64,000 nucleotides of DNA from Glycomyces sp. TRM65418 (GTDB taxonomy: Bacteria > Actinomycetota > Actinomycetes > Mycobacteriales > Micromonosporaceae): assembly GCF_019710475.1 (NCBI RefSeq), contig NZ_JAJFAX010000002.1, positions 558,001-622,000 of the forward strand. Reading direction: 5' to 3'. How positions within the stretch are numbered: the first letter of the stretch is position 1; the number at the start of each line of letters is the position of its first letter. The notes below the pieces were generated by a model that was not told the DNA's origin, searched no databases, and saw nothing but the letters and a program-made list of their open reading frames with translations. Positions 8,466-16,857 of the stretch are shown piece after piece. Both the position numbers and the translations under genes were made by a program.

Positions 8466-8557
8466 GCCGACCACCCTAGCCCGGACCGGGCCGAGGCGTG
8501 CCCGATCGCGGGAGCGCGGCATGCCGTTTCCGCACGGCCCCAAGGGCCGCCGGGGGT

Positions 8558-9538
8558 TCAGAACGCCCGGGCCAGGAACACGCCCATGTAACCGCGTTCG
8601 TCCGTCCAGCACCGCACCGGCTCGAACCCGGTGGCCTGGAGCTGGTTCTCCAGCTCGCCGCGGTGGAACTTCGTCGAGATGCCGGTGTGGATCTCCTCGC
8701 CCACCGCGAAACTGACGTCCACGCCGAGGGCCGCGACGTCCACCGCCATCGGCTTCATCGCCCGCAGCCGCATGTCCACAGTCGCGGTGTCGCCGTCCCA
8801 CAACGCGATGTGCTCGAAGTTGTCGGGTTCGAAATCGGCGTCGAGCCGGTGGTTGAGGACGTACAGCACATGCCGGTTGAACTCGGCCGTCACGCCCGCG
8901 GCGTCGTTGTACGCCGCCAGGATCACCTCGGGGTCCTTGACCAGGTCGGCCCCGAGCAGGAACCAGTCGCCCGGGCGCAGCGCCTCCCGCAGGTCCCGCA
9001 GGAAGTGGCTGCGCTCCATCCCGGTGAAGTTCCCGAACGTCCCGCCGAGGAACGCCACGAGCCGCGTGTCGTGGTGGTCGGGCAGATGCGCCAGGTGGCG
9101 GGTGAAGTCCCCGACGATGCCGCCGAGGTACGCGTCCGGATAGGCGGTGGCGAGCTCGAGCAGCACGTCCCGGACCTCGCTCTGCGCGACGTCGAAGGGC
9201 CAGAACGCATCCAGACGGCCCGAGTGGGCGAGCGCGCCCAGCACCGGCCGGATCTTCTCGGCCCGTCCCGCGCCCAGCTCGATCACCGACACCGGGTCGG
9301 CGCCGAGCGCGTCGGCGATCTCCTCGGCCCGGTCCCGCAGGATCGCCCGCTCGCTGCGGGTCTGGTAGTACTCGGGCTGCTGCGTGAGCTCGCCGAAGAG
9401 CGCCGAGCCGCGGCCGTCGTAGTGCAGCCGCATCGGGAGGTACTTCGGGTGCGAGGTCAGGCCCCGCCGGGCGTCGAGTCGGAGCGCCGCGTCGAGGTCG
9501 GTCTCGTCGAGGCAGATCCGCAGTTCGGGAGCAGACAC
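8558..9538 (-). CDS. egtD: L-histidine N-alpha-methyltransferase (ergothioneine synthesis)
   Basis: A 326-residue SAM-dependent enzyme matching EgtD, which trimethylates histidine to hercynine, the first step of ergothioneine synthesis. Seen in order: GLTSHPKYLPMRLHYDGRGS, QPEYYQTRSERAILRDRA, the SAM-binding VIELGAGRAEKIRPVL, VAFLGGTFGNFTG, and a C-terminal GEEIHTGISTKFH segment. Length is normal. No egtB, egtC or egtE is adjacent, unlike the mycobacterial cluster, so the remaining steps must be encoded elsewhere if the pathway is complete. Start is GTG, with TAGGAT exactly 6 bases upstream. Confidence 0.92.
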   Translation of the reverse strand: MSAPELRICLDETDLDAALRLDARRGLTSHPKYLPMRLHYDGRGSALFGELTQQPEYYQTRSERAILRDRAEEIADALGADPVSVIELGAGRAEKIRPVLGALAHSGRLDAFWPFDVAQSEVRDVLLELATAYPDAYLGGIVGDFTRHLAHLPDHHDTRLVAFLGGTFGNFTGMERSHFLRDLREALRPGDWFLLGADLVKDPEVILAAYNDAAGVTAEFNRHVLYVLNHRLDADFEPDNFEHIALWDGDTATVDMRLRAMKPMAVDVAALGVDVSFAVGEEIHTGISTKFHRGELENQLQATGFEPVRCWTDERGYMGVFLARAF

Positions 9539-9608
9539 AACAAGATCCTATGCCGTCCAGGGCGGCCTCACGCGCGCCTCGACGACGGCGCGTTCGGGAA
9601 CGCGGTCC

Positions 9609-10505
9609 TCAGGGGGCGCCCGGGACGGTGCAGGCCTGCGAGGCGATCTGGCTCGCGTAGCGCAGCGCGGCGGCGACCACGCTCTGGTTGCCCCACGCCG
9701 GGAGGCGGTCGAGCCGCATCCACCCGGCCGAGGTCAGCCAGCCCAGGAGCCCCGAGGTGAAGGCGTCGCCCGCGCCGATCGCGTCGACCAGCTCCGTCGG
9801 AACGGCCGCCATCTCGGTGACATGGCTGCGGTGGAAGGCCACCGACCCGGCGTCGCCCAAGGTCACCACCACCAGTTCAGGGCCGGTTTCGAGCCACTTG
9901 CGGGCGATCTCGTCCACCGCGACGCCCGGGTACAGCTTGGCGAGATCGCGTTCGGAGACCCGCACGAGGTTCGCGAGGGCGACGAGCCGCTCGGTGCGCT
10001 CGCGGACCTTCTCGGGCTCGCCCATGGCGCTGAGGCGGATGTTGGGGTCGAAGGAGACCGGGACGGCGCGGCGGGCGCGGCTCACCCAGTGCTCGATGAC
10101 GCGCGCCGAGGGTTCGAGGTACGCGGCGAGGGAGCCGAAGTGCACGAGGTCGACGTGGGCGGGGTCGGGCTTGGGCAGCGCGCGTCCCTCCCAGGCGAAG
10201 TCGGCGGTGCCGGTGGTCCAGTAGTCGTAGTCGGCCCGCCCGTCCTCGTCGACGACCGCGAGGCCCAGGGTCGAGGAGAGGTCGGTGCGGTGCAGCCAGT
10301 CGCGGTGGACGCCCGCCGCGATGTGGCGGCGCCAGATCTGCCGTCCGAAGCTGTCGCCGCCGACCGCGCCGACGAGTGCCGTGGGGACGCCGCGCCGGGC
10401 GAGCGAGACGGCGGTGTTCGCGGGGCCGCCGCCGCACGTGGGCCTGAGCAGGCCGCCGGGGGCTGGGACGAGGTCGATGACGTTCTCGCCTGCCACGAGG
10501 ATCAA
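9609..10505 (-). CDS. PfkB-family carbohydrate kinase
   Basis: A 298-residue ribokinase-fold kinase. The N-terminal signature is LLRPTCGGGPANTAVSLARR and the C-terminal one DAIGAGDAFTSGLLGW, which holds the catalytic Asp and anion hole. Such enzymes phosphorylate sugars such as fructose or ribose, or nucleosides; the exact substrate cannot be read here. The start is TTG, because AAGGAG lies 6 bases upstream and the preceding frame is not protein-like. A second PfkB kinase of the same type lies in the 53-kb region. Confidence 0.85.
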   Translation of the reverse strand: MILVAGENVIDLVPAPGGLLRPTCGGGPANTAVSLARRGVPTALVGAVGGDSFGRQIWRRHIAAGVHRDWLHRTDLSSTLGLAVVDEDGRADYDYWTTGTADFAWEGRALPKPDPAHVDLVHFGSLAAYLEPSARVIEHWVSRARRAVPVSFDPNIRLSAMGEPEKVRERTERLVALANLVRVSERDLAKLYPGVAVDEIARKWLETGPELVVVTLGDAGSVAFHRSHVTEMAAVPTELVDAIGAGDAFTSGLLGWLTSAGWMRLDRLPAWGNQSVVAAALRYASQIASQACTVPGAP

Positions 10506-10999
10506 AGGAGGCTCCTTCCGGTCGGGCTCGGGTGCCGCTGCGGAGAGGGTATTGCAGGCGCCGATCGGGCCTGGAGTCGGATTCGCGCCACGGTGGGCGA
10601 GGAGGTCCGGTTCGGCGGGGATGGGGCCGGGGCGGGGCATCGAGCGATCGCTCTGAAGGACGCCCCGCGGTCCGGCGGGCGGAAGGGGCGAGCGCTCCGC
10701 GGGCGCGTCCGATGCGGCGGAGCGGGGCGGAAGAAGGCGAGCGCTCCGCCGGGAGCGCACCGGGTCCGGTGTGCCGAGCCCGCCCCGGCCCTGTCTCCTG
10801 GTCGACCGCGCACTGGCGCTGCGGGTCGCGGCGGCGAGCCTGACCGGGCAGCCGCATCCGGGACTGCCCCGAGGAGCCGTCGGGCCCGACCAGTGCCCGC
10901 CTCGGGCCGGAAGCCCCTGAGGCCGCCCGGTGGGACTCGTGGGCCACCCTCGGGCAGGGTGGTGCGGCGACCCGGCGGGCGGGGAGGCAACATGGAGGC
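10506..10999. other. Intergenic region without a recognisable gene
   Basis: Nearly 500 bases of very GC-rich sequence between the divergent PfkB kinase and DUF4245 genes. All six frames can be read for long stretches, but none gives protein-like composition (Arg/Pro/Gly runs only). The short string GCGAGCGCTCCG occurs twice about 50 bases apart. Nothing else stands out. Confidence 0.5.
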
Positions 11000-11608
11000 A
11001 TGTCCACCGATGAGGTCAAGGTCGAAGGCGCTGCGGAAGCGGCCGAGGTCGACGGCACCGGCGACGCGCGCGAACGTTCCGCCGAGGGCGGTCCCGTGAA
11101 GCCGGCGCGTCCGAAGCCCCGGCGGATGCGCGACATGGCGCTGTCCCTCGCCGTGCTCCTGGTGCCCATCGGCGTGTTCTTCGCGGCATGGCAGTGGCTC
11201 GCGGCCGACCGGCAGGTCAGCGTGGTCGACACGACCGAGGACTACACTGCCGCGGCGAGCCTGGGCCTGACGGTGGTCGAACCCGAACTCACCGAGGACT
11301 GGAAGCCGATCTCGACCGACCTCGCGGTCGAAGGCGAGACGGTGACGCTGCGGACCGGCTGGTACTCGCCCGAAGGCGACGGCCTGCAGCTCGTCGAGAC
11401 CAGCGGCACGGCCGCCGACGTGAACGACGCCGTCACGGGCGCGGGCACGCCGGTCGAGGCCGGCGGGATCGAATGGGCCGCCTACGACATGGGCGGCGGC
11501 GAGGCCTGGGTCGCCGAGTTCGACGGCGAGACGATCGTGCTGACCGCCGAGCCGGACGGCGTGAACGAACTGCCCGAACTCGCCGAAGCCGTCGCCGCGG
11601 CCCTCTAG
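11000..11608 (+). CDS. DUF4245-family membrane-anchored protein
   Basis: A 202-residue protein with an acidic cytosolic N-terminus, one membrane helix (MALSLAVLLVPIGVFFAAWQ), and an extracytoplasmic C-terminal domain. GWYSPEGDGLQLVETSG and GGGEAWVAEFDG resemble DUF4245. This family sits next to exonuclease VII genes in many actinobacteria, as here. Function is unknown. Its TAG stop overlaps the convergent stop of the TPR gene in a shared CTAG. Confidence 0.8.
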   Translation: MSTDEVKVEGAAEAAEVDGTGDARERSAEGGPVKPARPKPRRMRDMALSLAVLLVPIGVFFAAWQWLAADRQVSVVDTTEDYTAAASLGLTVVEPELTEDWKPISTDLAVEGETVTLRTGWYSPEGDGLQLVETSGTAADVNDAVTGAGTPVEAGGIEWAAYDMGGGEAWVAEFDGETIVLTAEPDGVNELPELAEAVAAAL

Positions 11609-12114
11609 CGCTCGGCCGCCGGTTCCCGCTCCTCGACCAGGTCGCGGGCGTACGCGCGCAGCGGTCTGGCGTACTGGCGCAGGTTCGCCGACTCGCCGCC
11701 GTCCAAGGCGAGTTCCAGCAGCGTCGCGACCGCCTCCCGAGGCCGGTCCGCGTCGACCAGCGCGAGCGCCAGGAACGCGCGGGCGGCGTCGTCGCCGTCG
11801 AAGCGTTCGACCGCCTCCCGCAGGGTCGCGACGGCCGCGTCATGGCGGCCGATGTTGCGCAGGGTGCTGCCGTACTGGATCAGGCCTTGGCGCAGGAGGT
11901 CGCCGTCGAGGCCGGCGGCGAAGGCCGCCTCGTACACCGGCGCGGCCTCGGCTTCACGTCCGGCGAAGTCGAGCGATCCGGCGTACTCGAAGATCGCGCG
12001 GGCGCTCTCCGGGTGCGCGTCGCGCAACTCGCGGAAGTAGGCGATGGTCGCTTCGGGGCGCTCCGCGTCGGCGGCGGCCCATCCCGCGTCGACTGCGGCG
12101 GCGAGATCGGCCAT
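11605..12114 (-). CDS. Tetratricopeptide-repeat protein
   Basis: A 169-residue all-helical protein with TPR-like repeats: EATIAYFRELRDAHPESARA, then EAAPVYEAAFAAGLDGD, then DAAVATLREAVERF, then REAVATLLELALDGG. TPR arrays bind proteins; the partner is unknown. Its ATG overlaps the xseB stop (TGATG), so it is translationally coupled as the third gene of the xseA-xseB operon. Streptomyces and relatives often have a TPR protein of this size in the same neighbourhood. Confidence 0.8.
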   Translation of the reverse strand: MADLAAAVDAGWAAADAERPEATIAYFRELRDAHPESARAIFEYAGSLDFAGREAEAAPVYEAAFAAGLDGDLLRQGLIQYGSTLRNIGRHDAAVATLREAVERFDGDDAARAFLALALVDADRPREAVATLLELALDGGESANLRQYARPLRAYARDLVEEREPAAER

Positions 12115-12335
12115 CAGTCCTCCGCATCGGGGTCGGTGCGGGCCTTCAGGCGCTCTCTCGCGCCTTCCAGGTGCGACTGGCACATGTCGGCCAGCGCCTC
12201 GCCCCGTTCCCACAGCTTCAGCGACTCTTCCAGGGTCGCGCCGCCCGCCTCCAGGCGTTCGACCGTGGCCACCAGTTCGGCGCGCGCCTCTTCGTAGCTC
12301 AACTGCCTGCCGCCCTGCGCTTCGTCCGTGCTCAA
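12114..12335 (-). CDS. xseB: Exodeoxyribonuclease VII small subunit
   Basis: A 73-residue helical protein: LSYEEARAELVATVERLEAG, GATLEESLKLWERGEALADM, then CQSHLEGARERLKA. This is the XseB signature. It binds the large subunit so that the enzyme degrades single-stranded DNA to oligonucleotides from both ends. The start is TTG, supported by AGGAGG 4 bases upstream and by a TTGA overlap with the xseA stop, a classic translational coupling. Confidence 0.95.
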   Translation of the reverse strand: MSTDEAQGGRQLSYEEARAELVATVERLEAGGATLEESLKLWERGEALADMCQSHLEGARERLKARTDPDAED

Positions 12336-13600
12336 CGTTCCTCCTCCTGCTCCGTCTTCTCTACGATCTCGGCCCGCAGCGATCCGGCCGCGAGGCGCAC
12401 GCCGATGCCGTCGCCCGCTTCGGCCGCGTCGCGCAGCACCGCGCCGGTCGACTCGTCGGTGACGATCGCGTAGCCGCGGTCGAGCGTGGACTGCGGGGAG
12501 AGCGACCGCAGCCGCGCCCGCAGGTGCTCCAGTTCGTCGATCGACCGCTCCAGCCGCGACCCCACTCGCGAGCGCATCCGGTGCTTCAGGTTCGCGACCG
12601 CCTCGCCGCGCGCCTCCAGCATCGTCTCCGGCCGGGCGAGCACCGGACGGGCGCGCATCGCGGCGAGCGCGTCCGTCTCCTTGGTGAGCATCACGCTCAG
12701 GGCCTGCCGCAGGCGGGTGCGGCTGATGTTCAGGCCGCGCTGCTCCTCGGCGAGGTCGGGCACCACCTTCTTGCCCGCTTCGGTCGGGGTCGAGGCGCGC
12801 CAGTCGGCCACATAGTCGAGGATCGGCGTGTCCGGCTCGTGGCCGATCGCCGAGACCACGGGGGTGGCCGCTTCGGCGACGGCCCGGCACAGGGTCTCGT
12901 CCGAGAACGGCAGCAGGTCCTCCATCGACCCGCCGCCGCGGGCGATGACGATGACCTCGATGTCGGGGTCGCGGTCGAGTTCCACGAGCGCCGCGCACAC
13001 CTCGCTGACCGCGCGCGGCCCCTGGACGGCGACCTCGCGGACCTCGAAGTCGGCGGACGGCAGCCGCGCCTTGGCGTTCTTGAGGACGTCGCGCATCGCG
13101 TCCGAGGCGCGCCCGGTGATGAGCCCGATCCGGTACGGCAGGAACGGCAGCGGCTTCTTGCGCTCGGCCGCGAACAGGCCCTCGGCGGCCAGGAGCCGCT
13201 TGAGCCGTTCGAGGCGCGCGAGCAGCTCGCCGAGGCCGACCTGGCGGATCTCGCGCACGTGCAGCGAGAGCGAGCCGTTCTTGTCCCACCACTGCGCTTG
13301 GGCGCGGACGACGACCTGCGCGCCGTCCCGCAGCGGCGGCTCGCACGCGGCGACCGCACCGGTGAAGTCCACGACCCGCATCGAGACCTCGGCGGACGGG
13401 TCGCGCAGCGTCAGGTAGACGGTGCGGCCGCGGTGGCTGATCTCGGTGATCTGGCCTTCGGTCCACACCTCGCCGAGGCGGGCGATCCAGTCGCCGATCT
13501 TCTTCGACACGACCCGCAACGGCCACGGGTTCTCGGCGCTCATGGGGGCGCCCGGTCCGGTGTCGGGCCGTTCGGGTGCGCTGCGCGGTGCGTCGGTCAC
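12332..13600 (-). CDS. xseA: Exodeoxyribonuclease VII large subunit
   Basis: A 422-residue catalytic subunit. An OB-fold domain comes first (VWTEGQITEISHRGRTVYLT), followed by the nuclease domain with LITGRASDAMRDVL, VIVIARGGGSMEDLLPFSD and PVVSAIGHEPDTPILDYVAD. A helical coiled region and a short C-terminal strand domain (DRGYAIVTDESTGAVLRDA) follow. It acts with XseB in mismatch repair and DNA-damage processing. GTG start with TAGGCT 6 bases upstream. The 56-base gap to ispH thus holds two back-to-back leaderless-type promoters. Confidence 0.96.
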   Translation of the reverse strand: MTDAPRSAPERPDTGPGAPMSAENPWPLRVVSKKIGDWIARLGEVWTEGQITEISHRGRTVYLTLRDPSAEVSMRVVDFTGAVAACEPPLRDGAQVVVRAQAQWWDKNGSLSLHVREIRQVGLGELLARLERLKRLLAAEGLFAAERKKPLPFLPYRIGLITGRASDAMRDVLKNAKARLPSADFEVREVAVQGPRAVSEVCAALVELDRDPDIEVIVIARGGGSMEDLLPFSDETLCRAVAEAATPVVSAIGHEPDTPILDYVADWRASTPTEAGKKVVPDLAEEQRGLNISRTRLRQALSVMLTKETDALAAMRARPVLARPETMLEARGEAVANLKHRMRSRVGSRLERSIDELEHLRARLRSLSPQSTLDRGYAIVTDESTGAVLRDAAEAGDGIGVRLAAGSLRAEIVEKTEQEEER

Positions 13601-13656
13601 GTGGCGAGCCTAACTGGCGGGTGTGACGAAACCGGGCGGCCGGTTACGATCGAGGC

Positions 13657-14637
13657 GTGGCAGACCCGAAGCGAGTGTTGTTGGCAAAGCCGCGCGGGTA
13701 CTGCGCGGGCGTGGACCGGGCCGTGGAGACCGTCGAGAAGGCACTGGAGCTCTACGGCGCTCCGGTGTACGTGCGCAAGGAGATCGTGCACAACCGGCAC
13801 GTCGTGGAGACGCTCGCCGGCAAGGGCGCGGTCTTCGTCGAGGAGAACGAGGAGGTGCCGCCGGGATCGGTGGTGGTCTTCTCCGCGCACGGCGTGGCGC
13901 CGGAGGTGCACGACCAGGCGGTCGAGCGCGAGCTCAAGGCGATCGACGCGACCTGCCCGCTGGTGACGAAGGTGCACCAGGAGGCGCGGCGGTTCGCGCG
14001 CGAGGACTACGACATCCTGCTCATCGGCCATGAGGGCCATGAGGAGGTCATCGGCACGTCGGGGGAGGCCCCGGAGCACATCCAGCTGGTCGACGGGCCC
14101 GACTCGGTCGACGGGATCAAGGTGCGCGACCCCGCGAAGGTCGTGTGGCTCTCGCAGACGACGCTGTCCGTGGACGAGACCATGGAGACGGTGGACCGGC
14201 TGAAGAAGCGGCTGCCGATGCTGCAGAACCCGCCGAGCGACGACATCTGCTACGCGACCCAGAACCGCCAGCAGGTGGTCAAGGACATCGCGGCCGAGTG
14301 CGACGTGATGCTCGTGGTCGGCTCCAAGAACTCCTCGAACTCGGTGCGTCTGGTCGAGGTCGCGGTGCAGCACGGCGCGCGGTCCGGGCACCTGATCGAC
14401 TTCGCGCACGAGATCGACGAGGCCTGGCTCGAAGGGGCTTCCACGGTGGGGCTCTCGTCGGGCGCGTCGGTGCCCGACAACCTGGTGCAGGACGTCCTGG
14501 CGCACTTGGCCGAGCGCGGGTTCACCAGCGTCGAGGAGTTCGAGCCGGTGACCGAGAAGCTCACCTTCTCGCTGCCGCGCGAACTCGTGAAGGACCTCAA
14601 GGCCGCGGAGAAGGCCAAGGCGGCGGCCGCGAAGTAG
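13657..14637 (+). CDS. ispH: 4-hydroxy-3-methylbut-2-enyl diphosphate reductase
   Basis: A 326-residue [4Fe-4S] enzyme that makes IPP and DMAPP in the last step of the MEP isoprenoid pathway. The three cluster cysteines are C16 ([12 protein letters not shown]), C100 ([11 protein letters not shown]) and C198 ([11 protein letters not shown]). Conserved VHNRHVV, SAHGV and [10 protein letters not shown] are present. The C-terminal tail is Lys/Ala-rich ([12 protein letters not shown]). GTG start with TACGAT 6 bases upstream and a weak -35 17 bp further, arranged divergently from xseA, an order seen in many actinobacteria. Confidence 0.97.
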   Translation: MADPKRVLLAKPRGYCAGVDRAVETVEKALELYGAPVYVRKEIVHNRHVVETLAGKGAVFVEENEEVPPGSVVVFSAHGVAPEVHDQAVERELKAIDATCPLVTKVHQEARRFAREDYDILLIGHEGHEEVIGTSGEAPEHIQLVDGPDSVDGIKVRDPAKVVWLSQTTLSVDETMETVDRLKKRLPMLQNPPSDDICYATQNRQQVVKDIAAECDVMLVVGSKNSSNSVRLVEVAVQHGARSGHLIDFAHEIDEAWLEGASTVGLSSGASVPDNLVQDVLAHLAERGFTSVEEFEPVTEKLTFSLPRELVKDLKAAEKAKAAAAK

Positions 14638-14678
14638 GCCGGTTCACCCGGCTCCCGCGCGGCTCCGGCCTGGAAGGA

Positions 14679-15827
14679 TCACCGCTCGCGGAACTCGCCC
14701 ACCGGCTCCGCCTCCCACGTCGGCTTCCGCGTCGGGGTGGTCACCGGGGCCGGGGTCTCCGGCGGTTCCCCCGCCACCTCCAGCTCGCTGAACCTTCTCG
14801 CCGTCACCAGCAGGCGCGACTCCACGCTCGCCACCGCCGCGTTGTACGACCCGACCGCCGCCTCCAGCGACGTCCCGAGCCGCGCGAAGTGGCCCGCCAC
14901 CGTGCCCAGCCGCTCGTGCAGCTCCCGGCCCAGCTTGTGCACCTCCTTGGCGTGCTGCGCCAGCGCCTCCTGCCGCCACGTGTGCGCCACGGTCCGCAGC
15001 AGCGCCATCAGCGTCGCGGGCGAGGCGATCACCACGCCCCGCGCGAACGCGTCCTCCATCAGCGCCGGGTCGCCGCGCAGCGCCGCGTCCAGGAACGCGT
15101 CCGCCGGGACGAACAGCACCACCATCTCCGGCGTGTCCTCGAACGCCCGCCAGTACTCCTTGCCCGCCAGCGACTCCACGTGCCGCCGCAGGTGCTTGGC
15201 GTGGACGCGCAGCAGCTCCTCGCGCACCGCCTCGTCCTCCGACTCCAGCGCCTGGAGATAGGACTGCAGGGGCGCCTTCGCGTCCACGACGAGCGTCCGC
15301 CCGCCCGACAGCCGCACCACCAGGTCCGGGCGCAGGCCGCGCCCCTCGACCATGCGGGACTCCTGCTCCGAGAAGTCGCAGTGCTCCACCATGCCCGCGG
15401 CCTCGACGATCCGCCGCAGCTGCACCTCGCCCCACTGGCCCCGCACCTGCGGCGACCGCAGCGCCCCCAGGAGCCGTCCGGTCTGCTCGCGCAGGTCCTC
15501 GGAGATGTCCGCGACCCCTGAGAGCTGGATCCGCAACTGCGCGTATGCGTCCACGCGCGCCCGCTCCACATCGCCCAGTCGCGACTCGTACCGCGCCAGC
15601 GTCTCCGCGATCGGCGCGAGCACTTGACCGACGGCCTGCCGCGAGTGGTCCGTCGCCTCGTACGCCACCGACTTCAGCGTGGACTCCAGGCGCTGCTCGT
15701 TGTCCGCCGCGGCCTCCAGCCGGGCCGTCGCCGCCGCCAGCTCCGCCGCCTGCCGCGACCGGCCCGCGAACCAGCCGCCGAACCCGCCCGCCGCCAGGCA
15801 CACCACCGCCAATAGGACCCACGTCAT
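14679..15827 (-). CDS. rmuC: DNA recombination protein RmuC homologue
   Basis: A 382-residue protein with an N-terminal membrane helix (LLAVVCLAAGGFGGWFAG), a coiled-coil stretch to about residue 110, and a PD-(D/E)XK-like nuclease core: VRGQWGEVQLRRIVEAAGM, GRGLRPDLVVRLSGGRTLVV, DAKAPLQSYLQAL. RmuC limits inversions at short inverted repeats and protects genome structure. ATG start with TACACT 7 bases upstream; it is divergent from the next membrane protein, whose own TAGAGT box is 6 bases from its ATG. Confidence 0.93.
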   Translation of the reverse strand: MTWVLLAVVCLAAGGFGGWFAGRSRQAAELAAATARLEAAADNEQRLESTLKSVAYEATDHSRQAVGQVLAPIAETLARYESRLGDVERARVDAYAQLRIQLSGVADISEDLREQTGRLLGALRSPQVRGQWGEVQLRRIVEAAGMVEHCDFSEQESRMVEGRGLRPDLVVRLSGGRTLVVDAKAPLQSYLQALESEDEAVREELLRVHAKHLRRHVESLAGKEYWRAFEDTPEMVVLFVPADAFLDAALRGDPALMEDAFARGVVIASPATLMALLRTVAHTWRQEALAQHAKEVHKLGRELHERLGTVAGHFARLGTSLEAAVGSYNAAVASVESRLLVTARRFSELEVAGEPPETPAPVTTPTRKPTWEAEPVGEFRER

Positions 15828-15868
15828 ACGGGCCAGTGTAGGCGCGCCGTCACGGGTAGAGTCGGGCC

Positions 15869-16612
15869 ATGGAGCTGTGGTTGACTCTGCTGGTGATCGC
15901 GATCGTCGTCATCGCGCTCGTAGTCCGTTCCAATCGAAGGCGCGCCGAAGCCGAGCTCGCCGACGCCGCGGCCGAGGCCCGGCGCCTCCATGAGCGCCTC
16001 GGCGGCCAGACCATGAACCTCGTCGCACCGGGGGACAACCTCCCCGCCGGGCAGGCCCTCGCCGACGCCGGCGAGCGCTACACCGCCGCCGGTTCGCAGC
16101 TCGAGTCGGCGGCGTCGATCCACCAGTACCGGCTCGCCGCCGAGACCGCGATCGAAGGCCTCCACTATGTGCGGGCGGCCCGGACCGCCATGGGCATCGA
16201 CCCCGGTCCGGAGATCCCCGCCCTGCGAGGACAGGAGCGCGTCGGCGTCCTCACCGAGCGCGTCAGCGCCGAGGTCGAGGGCCGCCGCTACAGCGGTTCC
16301 CCCGATCCCGACGACGAGAACCGCCACTACTACCCGGGCGGCAGAGTGGACGGACGGCCCGTGCCCGCGGGCTGGTACAACACGCCTTGGTGGAAGCCCG
16401 CGCTCGCGGGCGCGGCGGGCGCGTTCGTGGGCCTGATGGTCTTCGACGCCATGCTCGCCCCCGCCTACGCGATGGGCGCGGTCGAGGGAGGCGACGTCGG
16501 CGGCGGCGACGCGGGCGCGGACGCGGGCGGCGACACCGGTGACGGCGGCGGCGACTACGGCGATGTCGGAGGCGGGGACTTCGGCGGAGGCGACTTCGGC
16601 GGCTTCGAGTAA
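15869..16612 (+). CDS. Membrane protein with Gly/Asp-rich C-terminal tail
   Basis: A 247-residue protein with an N-terminal helix (LWLTLLVIAIVVIALVV), a helical region rich in Ala/Glu, the segment RHYYPGGRVDGRPVPAGWYN followed by TPWWKPAL, and a second hydrophobic helix (AGAAGAFVGLMVFDAML). The last 50 residues are mainly Gly and Asp (DVGGGDAGADAGGD and similar), ending in repeats of GGGDFGG. Proteins with a YYPGG/PAGWY motif are common and uncharacterised in actinobacteria. The acidic Gly tail is probably disordered and outside the cell. A strong terminator follows. Confidence 0.7.
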   Translation: MELWLTLLVIAIVVIALVVRSNRRRAEAELADAAAEARRLHERLGGQTMNLVAPGDNLPAGQALADAGERYTAAGSQLESAASIHQYRLAAETAIEGLHYVRAARTAMGIDPGPEIPALRGQERVGVLTERVSAEVEGRRYSGSPDPDDENRHYYPGGRVDGRPVPAGWYNTPWWKPALAGAAGAFVGLMVFDAMLAPAYAMGAVEGGDVGGGDAGADAGGDTGDGGGDYGDVGGGDFGGGDFGGFE

Positions 16613-16645
16613 CCCCAGAGGGACCACGAGTCCCGAAGAGACCAC

Positions 16646-16679
16646 AAAGGCCCCTGCCGCATCGCGGCGGGGGCTTTTC
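16646..16679 (+). terminator. Intrinsic terminator
   Basis: A 15-bp stem (two G-T pairs), AAAGGCCCCTGCCGC paired with GCGGCGGGGGCTTTT, around an ATC loop, ending in TTTT. It closes the Gly-tail membrane-protein gene before the subtilase leader. Confidence 0.85.
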
Positions 16680-16857
16680 CCTGTACCCGAAACGGGAGGG
16701 ATGCAACCGCGACGGTCCTTCGCGGCGTACCGCTTTCGGGGGCCGCAAAGCGGAGCTACCCCTTCGAACACGTCCATAGTCACCAAATTCCTTCCTCTCG
16801 GAGACACCCCCGGTCTCGCGGACGGCACCGCGGGACCACCCCCAACAAGGAGAGTTC

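Noticed and set aside
10532-10993. Several 100-160 codon frames between the PfkB and DUF4245 genes
   Set aside because: Arg/Pro/Gly-dominated low-complexity translations in all frames with no motif or ribosome site.
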